Source: Prorocentrum cordatum (Eukaryota; Sar; Dinophyceae; Prorocentrales; Prorocentraceae). Taken from it: a stretch of DNA of 27,770 nt. The notes below the pieces were generated by a model. It saw nothing but the letters and a program-made list of their open reading frames with translations, was not told the DNA's origin and ran no database searches. Below, in pieces: positions 1-8,580 of this stretch. Position 1 is the first letter of the stretch, and every line of letters starts with the position of its first letter. The stretch covers positions 195,175-222,944 of the forward strand of contig CAUYUJ010008125.1 of NCBI GenBank assembly GCA_963575745.1, written 5' to 3'. The position numbers and the translations under genes were made by a program.

Positions 1-178
1 GATACTGAAGCGTGCCCAAACACCATCCTCGGGACCCCAACGCCACGAATGAAACTGAATGTTGCGTCTTGACGATCTTGAATCGTGCCAGAACACCGTT
101 CCTGGAATTTCAAAAACTCGAATCACTGTAACTGTTCCGCCCTGGCAGTCCCGAATCGTTCCAACATGCAATATCTGG
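1..178. repeat. Degenerate tandem repeat, about 73-bp period
   Basis: Roughly two and a half diverged copies are visible, with the markers GATACTGAAGCGTGCC at 1, GATCTTGAATCGTGCC at 74 and CCCGAATCGTTCC at about 150. The copies differ at many positions and carry no convincing coding frame. I recognise no gene here. Confidence 0.5.
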
Positions 179-202
179 TACGTGTTAGCTATGGGAGCCC
201 GT

Positions 203-402
203 GAAATTCTTGCCAATGTCTAAGATGAATGTGCGCGGCGCTAAGGCGAGAGCCACACTTTGAAAAGGAACCATTATCAGTCAGTAAAAATCTTGCATTA
301 TTAAACTGTGCCGGCGCTCAAACGATCCGCCCTCAACCAGTAAATTTCTTGCAAATTGTTAAGACGGGTGTGCGCTGCTCTAAGGCGAGAGCCACATTTT
401 GA
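203..402. repeat. Diverged direct repeat pair, about 138 bp apart
   Basis: Copy 1 (about 203-262) and copy 2 (about 342-402) share an AAATTCTTGC-like start, a GTGTGCGC-like centre and the identical core CTAAGGCGAGAGCCACA, followed by TTTTGA or CTTTGA. The spacer between them has no recognisable gene. This is probably an old duplication of a non-coding block. Confidence 0.6.
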
Positions 403-534
403 CAACCGCCCTCCCCCCTTGTGAAGCTCTTACCAGCTTGTAATATTCAGGATCATAATCCGGGAGGAAGTTTCAAGCGCAACGCCCGGCCCGCCCTTCT
501 GACCTGCCTCGGGGTGGGACAGGGAGGAGTTGTT

Positions 535-1175
535 TATGAGGACAAGGAATGGAGGAGGACAGGAGTGGGATAAAGAAGACGAGGAAGATGACGATGGGGA
601 GGACAGAGCAGGAGGACGAGGCAGAGAAGGAGGAGGAGGAGGAGGAAGAGGAGGAAGAGAAGGGCGGGGATAAAGAGGAAGGAGGAGGAGGAGGAGCAAG
701 CGGAGGAGGAGGTGGAGGGGGGGGATGGGGGGGGAGAAGACACGTTTTTTTGGAGGACCTGGGCAAAGGGACCCAGAGGGTTCGCGTGGGAGGGGGGGGG
801 TAGGAGGAGGGGATAGGGTGAGGATAAGAGCATCATACATCCCCTCTCCACTTCTCCTTCTCCCTGCCCCCGATTCTCAATTCTCTCCATCACTCTGCTC
901 CTTTGCCCTCGCTCTCCTCCTCCCTCTCCCTTCCCCCTGCCCTTTTCTCCCCTTCCCCCCTGCCCTTCTCCCCGCCCCTTTCCCCCCTCAACTTGCTCAT
1001 CTTCTCCCCCCCTCCAGGCGTTCCCCCCCCCCTCTCGCTTGGCCTTCCCCTTCCTCTTTCCCTTGCCCTCCACCTCGCCGCCCTCGCTTCCCAAACACCG
1101 CCCCCCTCCCCCATTCCCATACCTCTGTCTCCTCCCCCCTCCTTCGCCCTCCCGGCCCCTCTCGCCCGAGAGAAA
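535..1175. repeat. Purine tract (535-835) followed by pyrimidine tract (841-1175)
   Basis: The + strand is almost entirely purine (GGA/GAG repeats) to about 835 and then almost entirely pyrimidine (CCCTCC, CTTCC repeats) to about 1175. Reading frames through it encode only poly-Glu/Gly/Arg or poly-Pro/Ser and are not credible genes. The two arms could pair imperfectly, or form triplex (H-DNA) structures. Confidence 0.85.
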
Positions 1176-1384
1176 TCGGGTTGCGCACGAACTGACAGTG
1201 TGCCACGTACGATGTCAGACGTACGAGTGCACCGATGAAGTTTGCGGTGTGCACGCTACCTCTTAAGCAACTCGCGGCCTCTGCTGTGCGAGCACTGGCA
1301 GATGCGCTGCCAACTTTGTATTGATCGTGCTGCTCACCCGCGCTTCTGGAGGCACGCCTCAGCAGGTGGCTGTCGTAATACTAA

Positions 1385-1530
1385 GCTGGCAGCCTCGCTC
1401 CTCCCCCTCATCCCTCTGTCTGACTCCTCTCTCGCTCCCTCACTCCCTCTCTGCATACCTACCTCTCTCTCTCTGTCTCTCTCTCTCTCTCGGCCTCCCG
1501 CCTCCCACAGTCCTCCTCCCTCTCTCTGAT
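1385..1530. repeat. CT-rich microsatellite
   Basis: CTCC- and (TC)n-rich sequence, with an uninterrupted TCTCTCTC run near 1463-1492. It could be the polypyrimidine part of an intron preceding the coiled-coil-like remnant just downstream. That link is inferred. Confidence 0.7.
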
Positions 1531-1585
1531 GCCCCAGCTCTCTGGCTCTCCAGGCTTCCAGCCCCCCCTTCTTCACCACCTCTCG

Positions 1586-1719
1586 TCCGAGGAGGACGAG
1601 GAGGACCTGCCGCAGGAGTGAGGGCAGCAGTGGGAACTGGAGCGGGCGCAGGAGTATATAGGAACTGGACGAGGTGCAGCGCCAGCTGCAGCAGGAGCAT
1701 GATCAGCAGCGACAGCAGT
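1586..1719 (+). pseudogene. Broken coiled-coil-like coding remnant
   Basis: Three short in-register peptides read on the + strand: SEEDEEDLPQE (1586-1618, then TGA), GQQWELERAQEYI (1622-1660) and, shifted by one base, ELDEVQRQLQQEHDQQRQQ (1662-1718, then TGA). The last two look like charged, Gln-rich coiled coil with Leu/Val spacing. A stop codon and a frame change interrupt them. They may be separate exons (a TATAG acceptor precedes ELDEV) or a decayed gene. The family is not recognised. CAG-rich low-complexity sequence can mimic coiled coils, so confidence is low. Confidence 0.25.
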
Positions 1720-1729
1720 GACGGCGGCG

Positions 1730-2500
1730 GCGGCAGGAGTTCGGCAGCAGCCCGCGCTCTGCGCGGCGCCGGTGGCAGTTTGCTTCGCAGATGTTTTGTG
1801 ATTTTTGCCGCGCGCGCGCTCTGGCCCTGCGCTCCAGCAGGCTCCCTCGTTCCCCTGCCGCTTCCATCGCACCGCCAGTCGCATGCAGTCGTCGCCTCCG
1901 CGTACCTCTGCCTCTCTTGACGCTCGTTCGGACCTCGACTCCCCACCTTTGAGAGCAGTTCTGTATGGGCGCCTCCTCCACCCTGATCCCATCATATCCG
2001 AGCCTCCCCCTTCATCCCTCCCTCCCTCTCCCTGCCTCCCGTGAGGGAATTCCAAGCATCTCTTCGGAGCCTTCTGCCAGCTTTCCGTCTGCGTGCCGCG
2101 TCGCCATCGTGATGGCATCCCGTTGGCCTCTCAGACCATTTTGGAGGGTGCCTGCTGGCGGGAGGACCGCGCACAGTCCGTCTATGATTCACGCGGTGCG
2201 GGTTCGCGCGAGCGTGCCCGAAGTGCGAACGTGGCAGCGCCCTTCGGCTGGCTTGTGGAAGGGGCCCGCAGCCTGCGTGGGGCGCCAACGTCTCCAAATC
2301 CTCGGCACGTCACTGCGCACGCGGACTTCCTGGCACGCCAGTGCGTTCAGAGGCCTAGTTGCCTCCAGCGGTTAAGCAGGCGTTTCTGTCGCACGGGTCA
2401 GGGCGCGGGTCGGCGCATCTGTCGTGCGTGCGCACGTGTGTATACGTAGGCCTGTAGCCTGGCCCAAGCGCTGCCTGTCGCCCTGCCTGGGGGCTGGCTT
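1730..2500. other. No gene recognised
   Basis: GC-rich, mostly non-repetitive sequence. It contains short open frames on both strands but nothing I can match to a family. An exon for the start of the JmjC gene could lie here: an AG acceptor candidate follows CTGGCTTCAC at about 2505. I cannot assign any. Confidence 0.4.
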
Positions 2501-2521
2501 CACAGCGCGCAAAGCTGGAGG

Positions 2522-2544
2522 CGGCGCGCCCTGAGGGCGCGCCG
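2522..2544. promoter_or_regulatory. Perfect 10-bp-stem hairpin just before the JmjC ATG
   Basis: CGGCGCGCCC (2522-2531), a TGA loop, then GGGCGCGCCG (2535-2544) form a perfect inverted repeat with a 3-nt loop, ending one base before the ATG at 2546. If the ATG is the true start, this very stable hairpin would sit in the 5' leader and could hinder ribosome scanning. The frame is also open upstream, so the hairpin may instead lie within coding sequence. The structure is visible; the function is inferred. Confidence 0.5.
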
Positions 2545-2545
2545 A

Positions 2546-4381
2546 ATGCGTGGGGCCGCGCTGGAGGCAGGCGCCTGGCGCGCGTGCGGCGCGCCTGGGG
2601 AGTGCTGGCGCGCGGCCGCGACGCGCCGTCGCGGGGGCACGGCCGCCGCGGACGTGGAGCCCGCTGGGCCCGACGCTGTCTACTGGCTCATCGGCGAGGA
2701 CGCACAGGCCTTCTTCAGGAACACGCTCGGGCGGCGGTGGCGCCTGCGGCGGAACGGGGGCCTCCGCCGCCTCCGCTTCTCCGTGGCGGACGCGCTGGGG
2801 CTCCTGAGTGACTTCGACCCGTGGACGGCCCGCGCGCAGCACACCCAGAGGATGTGGCAGTACGGCTCTGCACGGTCGGTGTTCCTGAAGGGCGAGCAGG
2901 GTGGCAGGCCTCTGCGATTCTGGAGCGCCTCTATGTGCCGCTGCCTGCACGGCTCTTACGAGGACGTGGCCGACGAGGCACAGGTCGCTAAGTTCGTGGG
3001 GGAGCGCGACCTCTCCACTGCCGAGGCCTTCAGGGACAGGGGGGACCACTGGACGTTCGTATTCAACCAGGTGCAGGGCGCGAGCCCTGAGATTCAGGAT
3101 CTGCACCATGCACTGTGGGCACTGTTAGGGATTTCTGGTGGCGTGAATGCCTACCTCACACCCCCGTTCGCTACAGGAAAGGCGGCGCACGTGGACGAGC
3201 ACGACGTCTTCGTTGTGCAGCAGCACGGGGAGAAGATATGGTCCCTGTTCCAGGACGACATGCGCACGCTCCTGCACGAAGCCACGCTGGCGCCCGGGGA
3301 CGTGCTCTACCTGCCACAGGGCGTGGCCCACCAGGCACGAAACGAGGGCAGCGAGCCATCGCTGCATTTGTCCATCAGCGTATCGCGTTCGCCTCTCACA
3401 GGAGCTGGCCTGCTGGGCGCGTGCTCCGAACTGCGGGGCGCCAGAAGTCGCGTAGCGCGCGAGGCTGCGCAGCGCGCAGAGTGGCGGCGCCAGCGCATCG
3501 CAGCCAATTTGGCCCACGGTGGCCCTTGGGGCGCCCTGGCGCAGCTGCCGACGCTCGCTGGCGGCCCGCTGCGGCCTTTGCTGATCGCGCTCGACCAAGA
3601 TGACCTGCCGCGCGGCGTGCGGGCAGAGGCGCTGAGTGGCGCGCTACTGGCCCTGGCGCGGGGGGTGCTGGCGGCGGCGCGCACCGACCCTGGTGCGGCT
3701 CCTGGCACTGCCCCAGCCGTCTGCGGGGACCGTGGGGCCGGCGTGGACCTTGCCTCCCTGGAGCTCGGTGCGCTGGCGCAGTCGGAGGGCGCCGAACACG
3801 AGGTGCTCGCGTCCTTCTGGGCCTGGCGCGAGCACCTGTTCGAGGAACACTACATGGTCCACATGCCGGCGTCGCTCCCCGAGGGCCCCGGGGCCGAGGC
3901 CCTGAGCGACCCCGGCGGCTCCCGCTGGCGTCGGCGCGCGGCCGCGGCCGCGCTGCTTGCGCCGGACGGGGCGCTGCTTCTGAACGGCTACCGGCTCTTG
4001 GGGCTGGGGGCCGGGATGCTGGAGTTAAGTCGGGCCTGCCCCTCTACAGGAGGAACATTCAAAAATGGTAAAAAAAACGTCTGGGGACGATTCTTCGAGT
4101 ATTTTTAAGCATTTTTGGTGTATTTTTTGGACTATTTTGGATTTTTCCTCCAAGATCTGCCTGTAGGGCGACATGCCCGACTTAATGCTGGAGTCGGCGC
4201 GCTTCTGCCTCGGCATGCACACGGGTGCGGCCGGCCGCGCCTTCGGGGAGGAGAGCGTGCCTGGGCCGCCGGCGCGGGTCCGCGAGCTCCTGCTGCTGCT
4301 GGCCAGCCACGGGGGCCTGGAGCTGGTGCCTCCGGTGGGCGCCGCGTCCGTGGCGCCTCCCGACTGGCGCGCTGCAAAAAG
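2546..4381 (+). CDS. JmjC/Cupin_4 2-oxoglutarate oxygenase, MINA53/NO66 (ribosomal oxygenase) type, interrupted by a TIR element
   Basis: Predicted Fe(II)/2-oxoglutarate protein hydroxylase. Known relatives hydroxylate histidine or arginine in ribosomal proteins, typically in the nucleolus or nucleus. An N-terminal segment from residue 47 (WLIGEDAQAFFRNTLGRRW) matches the family's opening helix. The double-stranded beta-helix shows NAYLTPP (201-207), the iron ligands H215 and D217 in HVD, a likely 2-oxoglutarate-binding K230 in GEKIW, PGD (250-252) and the distal ligand H262. The H215-to-H262 spacing of 47 is about 14 shorter than I expect for MINA53/NO66, so a linker is trimmed. The continuous frame reaches residue 493, where a 159-bp element intervenes. 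The frame then resumes (SARFCLGMHTGAAGRAF), and a Leu-rich helix near 4285-4330 suggests the winged-helix C-terminus. Read through, the element adds about 27 foreign residues before TAA at 4106-4108. The true start is uncertain because the frame is open upstream. The 3' end is set at a possible donor (AAAAAG/GTCGAT) and is also uncertain. Confidence 0.85.
4016..4025. repeat. Target-site duplication, left copy
   Basis: ATGCTGGAGT abuts the left terminal inverted repeat. The identical 10 bases recur at 4185-4194 immediately after the right inverted repeat. The left copy encodes M-L-E of the JmjC protein in frame. Confidence 0.88.
4026..4184. mobile_element. 159-bp MITE-like or introner-like TIR element in the JmjC gene
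   Basis: The ends are perfect inverted repeats, TAAGTCGGGC (4026-4035) and GCCCGACTTA (4175-4184). A second inverted block, CTACAGG (4044-4050) and CCTGTAG (4160-4166), lies at the same distance from each end. The TIR is therefore about 25 bp with 21/25 matches. The interior is AT-rich (A and T runs), in sharp contrast to the GC-rich exon, and has no coding capacity. A 10-bp TSD suits Mutator-like elements (usually 8-11 bp), but assignment from TSD length alone is weak. Deleting the element plus one TSD (169 nt) rejoins the frame as ...G-M-L-E-S-A-R-F... I checked the GT and AG dinucleotides near the two ends: no GT-AG pair keeps the frame. A GC-AG pair (4034-4193) does, as do a GA-AG (4022-4193) and a TT-AG (4025-4193) pair. 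Confidence 0.85.
4185..4194. repeat. Target-site duplication, right copy
   Basis: ATGCTGGAGT follows the right inverted repeat directly and duplicates 4016-4025. The downstream frame continues as S-A-R-F. Confidence 0.88.
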
Positions 4382-4920
4382 GTCGATCTTGCTGCCCTTT
4401 CTTGCTCCGTCTGTGCTTGCATTCGACCGTCCTGCGCAGCCACTCGCACGTCGCGTCGCCTTGCAGCCGCGTGTCCCCAGAGGAGGCGCTGGGTGTCGTA
4501 ATCATGTGCGTTTGAGTGTGCTATGGCTTCTCTTTTGGTATCCTGGTGCATCCGAGGCCTCCTGCTCCTTTACACTTCACGAGTTCTCTTGTCAATCACA
4601 TGTGCTGCGAAGAATCGGCACCTTTAAAGTGAAGCGCTCAGTCTTGGAATCTTCCGGAACGCCTGGAAGAGAGGACCTTCTGCCGCACGTATGCCCGCGA
4701 GCACGCGTACGCGTGCTCGCGCACTTGCCGCGCGCACTTGTACGCGTGCGGCTACACGTTCGCGCGGCTGCATCTGCGCGTGCGCCCGCGCGTCGACACA
4801 CGCGCGCATGCACATATGCATGCATACACGCGGTTGCGTGTGGATGCGCGTCTGCCGCAATACAGCGATGGCCAGCATCGACCCCAAGCAGTGAGTTCTT
4901 GTACTCTCGATGTGCACTCA
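4382..4920. other. No gene recognised; alternating CG/CA/TG sequence with a palindrome
   Basis: After the last plausible JmjC codons the composition changes. From 4690 to 4860 the sequence is dominated by alternating purine-pyrimidine steps (CGCGCG, ACACGC, TGCATGCATA), typical of Z-DNA-prone DNA. An open frame runs on through this stretch into the AGT array, but nothing in it resembles a conserved domain. I read it as intron or 3' flank of the JmjC gene. Confidence 0.5.
4696..4721. repeat. 26-bp perfect palindrome
   Basis: Arms of 13 bp with no loop, centred on ACGCGT/ACGCGT at 4708/4709. It consists largely of alternating CG and GT/AC steps and lies in the Z-DNA-prone stretch. Confidence 0.85.
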
Positions 4921-4925
4921 ACAGT

Positions 4926-4932
4926 AGGAGTG

Positions 4933-5014
<82 letters not shown>

Positions 5015-5032
5015 TAATAGCAGTAGTAGTAA

Positions 5033-5113
<81 letters not shown>

Positions 5114-5170
5114 TAATAGCAGTAGTAGTAATTAGTGTAGTAGTAGTAGTAGTAGTAGTAGTTAGTAGTA
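4926..5170. repeat. (AGT)n microsatellite with a 99-bp higher-order unit
   Basis: An almost continuous AGT array. The variant block GTGGTAGTAATAGCAG occurs at 5008 and again at 5107, showing that a 99-bp segment of the array was itself duplicated. Confidence 0.92.
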
Positions 5171-5270
5171 NNNNNNNNNNNNNNNNNNNNNNNNNNNNNN
5201 NNNNNNNNNNNNNNNNNNNNNNNNNNNNNNNNNNNNNNNNNNNNNNNNNNNNNNNNNNNNNNNNNNNNNN
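5171..5270. other. Assembly gap of 100 N
   Basis: Exactly 100 N, the usual placeholder for a gap of unknown size. The left side is an (AGT)n array and the right side is an (AGA)n array (5271-5300), so the assembly broke inside simple repeats. Confidence 0.97.
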
Positions 5271-5300
5271 AGAAGAAGAAGAAGAAGAAGAAGAAGAAGA
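5271..5300. repeat. (AGA)n microsatellite
   Basis: About ten AGA units immediately after the assembly gap, followed by AATACTAATAATACTAAG. Confidence 0.92.
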
Positions 5301-5985
5301 ATACTAATAATACTAAGCAGAAGCATCAGTAGCAGTAGTAGCAGTAAACGAGGGGGAATTCTATCTTTTACACAAAGAAGTAACAGTATGGTGATCGTAG
5401 GGCCTTGCATTTTAGATGAGCGATCTAAGGTGTGCCACCCATACACGCACTTCATGGGGTATAGTATATGGGATGCGTTGTACAGCAATCTAAGGCATAC
5501 ATCCTGTGATGTGCAGCCAATGATGTGCACTCTATGGGGTGTCATCTATGAGGCGCACGGACCGAGCCCAATGGCGACAAAGCGGCGGCGAGCGAGCACT
5601 GTGTGAAGGCCTGAAGCTGCGAGCCAGCGAACGCGGCGGCGATGAGGCGGTGGTGTCGGCCGAGCACCAGGCGCACGGGGCGGCGAGGAGGTGACGACGG
5701 GCGGGCACCAGGAGAAAATCCAGAAACGCGTGCCAGTTACTTAAACCGAAAGCGGGAGCCTCTTAGCGCAATCGTTATTTGGGGGGACATGGCGTGCACG
5801 CGCATGCGCCCAGGCATGGCTGACGTGGCTCCCTCCTGTACCTCCTTGCCCGTCATCCTTTGCAGTTCAGTTCCCCCCCTGCCCCCCCTGGCCCCCCCCT
5901 GCCCCCCCCTCCCCCTATCCGTTTCCTATCACCATCCCTTCGGTCCGCTCTCCTGTCTCGCCCTAGATCCCCAGTCTCTGGTTTG
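5301..5985. other. No gene recognised; contains an about 65-bp duplication
   Basis: Moderate-GC sequence. AGCGATCTAAGG (about 5419) and AGCAATCTAAGG (about 5484) start two diverged copies of an about 65-bp block. Both continue into a CACT-rich stretch ending in TATGGGGT or CATGGGGT. A CCTTTGCAG acceptor-like site lies at about 5865 and is followed by a poly-C stretch (5874-5910). Confidence 0.45.
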
Positions 5986-6260
5986 CACCAGGCCCTGGGG
6001 CCCCAGAGGGGTGGTGCCACATAGCGTCCCCCAGCCCACTTCGGCACACCCACCGCATTCTTCGTGGCCCCAGAGGGAACTCCACCGAAGTCCCCAGAAG
6101 GGGTGGTGACACTAGCGTCCCCAAACCTATTTCGGCACACCCATCACACACATGTCGTGGCCCCATCAGGAGCTCCACCGAACTCCCCAGGGGGTGGTGC
6201 CACATAGCGCCCCCCCACCCATGTCGACACACCCCTCACACGGCTCGTGGCCTCATATGG
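5986..6260. repeat. 92-bp tandem repeat, family A, locus 1
   Basis: About three copies with GTGGTGCCACATAGCG-like starts at 6011, 6103 and 6194 (spacing 92 and 91). Each copy also contains TCGGCACACCC and GAGCTCCACCG-like blocks. The same family recurs at 15895-16140 on the same strand. Confidence 0.85.
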
Positions 6261-6409
6261 AGATCCTCTCCTTCGTCCCGCCTCTTTGCGGTACTCACGC
6301 TTGCATGTGGTTGGGTCCTCCGCCAGGCCAGGGTAATTTTTCAACGCGCAGGATTTCGAGCATTCTTTTTTCCATGTGTGTTTCCAATCCGACTGGTGTC
6401 GGTCCTTTC
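6261..6409. other. No gene recognised
   Basis: Spacer between the 92-bp and 52-bp arrays. No coding frame or structure stands out. Confidence 0.4.
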
Positions 6410-7025
6410 AACATGATGGTCCCGCTGCAGCACTGGCTCCACTTTATTTGAATGGTGCTCCCGCTGCAGCATTGGTATAATTTTCGGATTTTTCGGTCCT
6501 TCTCAACGGTGCTCCCGCTATAGCGGTGGCTCCAGTTCACGTTGTCGGTAATTAAACGTACTGCTCCTGATGCGGCGATGGCCTCATTTCCGCGTTCGTG
6601 TCCTTCTGAAAGGTGCTCCCGCTGCATGGCTGGTGTCGTTTCCGCATTTTCAGTCCTTCAAAATTTTGCCCCCGCTTCATCATTGGCCTCATTTCCAAAC
6701 TGTCCGTCCTTCAAAATAGCGTTCCGTCTACAGTGTGGGATTCATGTCTGATGTTCTGGTCCTCGATGCGCTCGCTGGCTTCAGTGTTGGCCTCATCTCT
6801 GAAGTCGCATTCCTGAGTTGCCCTGGGACCTCCGTCCGAAGGACTTGCACTCTCGACGCGGCGCAGACCGTACTCGTGCATCAGCATGTGGCGTGCGCCT
6901 TCCAGCCCTGGTCCCTGCGTGTTGGTACTTCAACATTGAGCTCCCTCGTGCAGCATTGGCTCCATTTCTCAGTTGCCATGGAGTCCCCGTCCAATAGAAG
7001 GGCGCTCTCGCTGCAGCGCTGGCAG
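6410..7025. repeat. 52-bp degenerate tandem repeat
   Basis: Units resemble GCTCCCGCTGCAGCATTGGC, then TCCATTTC-like and GGTCCTTC-like segments. Anchors at 6514, 6566, 6618, 6671, 6723 and 6775 give spacings of 52, 52, 53, 52 and 52. Further diverged units occur upstream (6421, 6460) and downstream (about 6852, 6941, 7002). The GCTCCCGCT core resembles that of the 41-42-bp arrays elsewhere in the window. Confidence 0.8.
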
Positions 7026-7164
7026 TACTGTTGGATCGGTATTCGCTCACGTCTCCTGGCCCTGGCCCTGGTTCCCAGGCAATGCCACACCATGCTACGC
7101 CATACTAGGCTCTGCCGTGCTCTCCTGCGCCATGCTATGTAATGCTATGCTGCGTAGCCTTTAC

Positions 7165-7199
7165 CTTTTCGAGATCAATGTCTTCTTCGATATCCGAGT
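7165..7199 (-). CDS. Candidate acidic micro-exon, minus strand
   Basis: On the minus strand, a pyrimidine-rich CCCTCTCTATTCGCAG acceptor precedes 35 nt that read (D)SDIEEDIDLEK. The exon ends at AAAAG followed by a GTAAAGG donor. Both splice signals are close to consensus and the peptide is strongly acidic, as in many nuclear proteins. The family is not recognised. A plus-strand reading (FSRSMSSSISESANREGLN) is also open, so the strand is unproven. Confidence 0.3.
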
Positions 7200-7237
7200 C
7201 TGCGAATAGAGAGGGGCTCAACGCAATGGTCAGGAAT

Positions 7238-7708
7238 GGGAGAGAGGGGTCGGATGTCAGATATGACAAGAACGCACCCAGCTTGTCCTCCCCCCTCTCC
7301 CCACACCTCCGACGGCCAGGCTTGTTATTTTGAGTCGCCAGTCCCTGCAGCTCTCGAGTTCTTCCTTGGAGCAGTTTTTCCATCCTGGGTCGCTCTTCGA
7401 CGGCTCTGGGTCCAGGAAGCGGTCTCCAGATGCCAAGGAAGGCGACAAGCGGCCAGCGCGATCATTGCCGAGACGCCAGCCAGAAGCCTGGGTGGGTCCC
7501 TATCCGGCTCCCCTTTCGCCACCTCCTTCTCCAAGGCAGCTCCTCTTTTCCGATCGCGCATGACATGATCGGGCCATTTTTGGAGTTCCAGGTCCGCTAC
7601 GAATCGCGTCGGCGGATTGAGAAACAGTCAGCGCAGTGGGACAGGATGTCAGCGCAGCGCAGTTTGGAGGGGTAGGATGTCAGGTATGGCGCGATCGCAC
7701 CTTGCTCC
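7238..7708. repeat. Diverged direct repeat pair, 418 bp apart
   Basis: GGGTCGGATGTCAGATATGA with its flanks (7238-7290) resembles GGGGTAGGATGTCAGGTATG with its flanks (7656-7708). Both are followed by CGCACC and a CT-rich tract. The copies bracket the exon-like block 7351-7671, which suggests segmental duplication. Confidence 0.6.
7351..7671. CDS. Exon-like block, strand unresolved
   Basis: Plus reading: acceptor CCCTGCAG, then LSSSSLEQFFHPGSLFDGSG (codons 7351-7410), and KRSPDAKEGDKRPARSLPRR further on, up to a GTGGGT donor at 7492. A second open piece (about 7541-7671) contains LEFQVRYESRRRIEKQ and ends at GTAGGA. Joining the two in frame needs a 40-nt gap (7496-7535) or an indel. Minus reading: ADLELQKWPDHVMRDRKRGA at about 7595-7540, and VEERPRMEKLLQGRTRELQG at about 7400-7340, both charged and helical. 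The minus set agrees better with the micro-exon at 7165-7199. No family is recognised on either strand. Short open frames are common in GC-rich DNA. Confidence 0.3.
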
Positions 7709-8560
7709 TTCTCCTTCCCCCCCCTCGCCCACCAGATCCCGTGTCTCTGCGCCGCCACAGGTCCCCGCGGTGCGATGCCCGGCGATGTTGTGTGGCAGTG
7801 CATGCACCATAACTGCCTGTGCAACATCGGGCCCTCCATGCTCGCCAGGCGCCCCGCGGGCAAGCTCCTCGGGGGCTGCGCGCAGGCAGCCCCCGGAGGT
7901 GTGGCCCAGGCTGGCAGGGCAATCCGGGGCAGTCGGGTGGCGCTGGTCTCAACATTCGAGGGATAAAAAACTGCATAAGCATAACCTTGGGCTACCCCGA
8001 AAGCTTATGCGCTTATGCTGTCTTTCCTCCTTCTAGGCATCCTCGCGCCACCTCCGGCGGCGTCCCTGAGGGTGCCCCGCGCCCCAGGGCTGGGGTGCTG
8101 CGTGTTGGGACCGCCCTGGACTGCTCGCCCTTCAGGCCTCTCGATGCCAGCCTGGACCACGGTGGGGGCGTTAGTTGAGGAATGTGCCCAGAAGGCTTCA
8201 GACACTGGCGGATTCCTTCTCTGATGAGGGCGGCGGTGATATCCATGGCCAAGCCCAGATTGGTGTTTCACTGGCTTTCCAGACGCAGGATTCCTTATCC
8301 GATGGTTCCTTATCCAATACCCTCACCGCATGCCTCCGGGGGCTGCCCGTGCGCAGCTGCAACCCTTTTGTCGCTCACAGTACTGCCGATAAATGATGTT
8401 GCACTTTCGGCTCCGACAGCGGGCATCCTCTGCACCATTCTCTGGAAATTGTATGCCGCATATTCCCAGCCACCGCGATCTGAACTTCGCCCACGGCTGC
8501 ACTGCTAAGACTGTTGCTGCTTCATGGTTATCGCTGAACGATGAGCAGGAAGTAGAATAG
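7709..8560. other. No gene recognised
   Basis: Mixed-composition, non-repetitive sequence with several 60-120-codon open frames and no family match. The segment 7775-7830 encodes a Cys/His-rich stretch (VVWQCMHHNCLCNIG) after a CCACAG acceptor-like site, but this alone does not support a gene. GGATTCCTT recurs at about 8210 and 8287. Confidence 0.4.
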
Positions 8561-8580
8561 CAGCACGATGTAACCCGAGT

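Noticed and set aside
430-1254. Long open frames encoding poly-Glu/Gly/Arg or poly-Pro/Ser
   Set aside because: They are translations of purine/pyrimidine microsatellites, open in several frames at once, with no domain.
4173-5135. 320-codon frame ending in poly-Ser
   Set aside because: Only its first about 65 codons continue the JmjC protein. The rest is Z-prone DNA and the AGT array, and the poly-Ser is a microsatellite translation next to an assembly gap.
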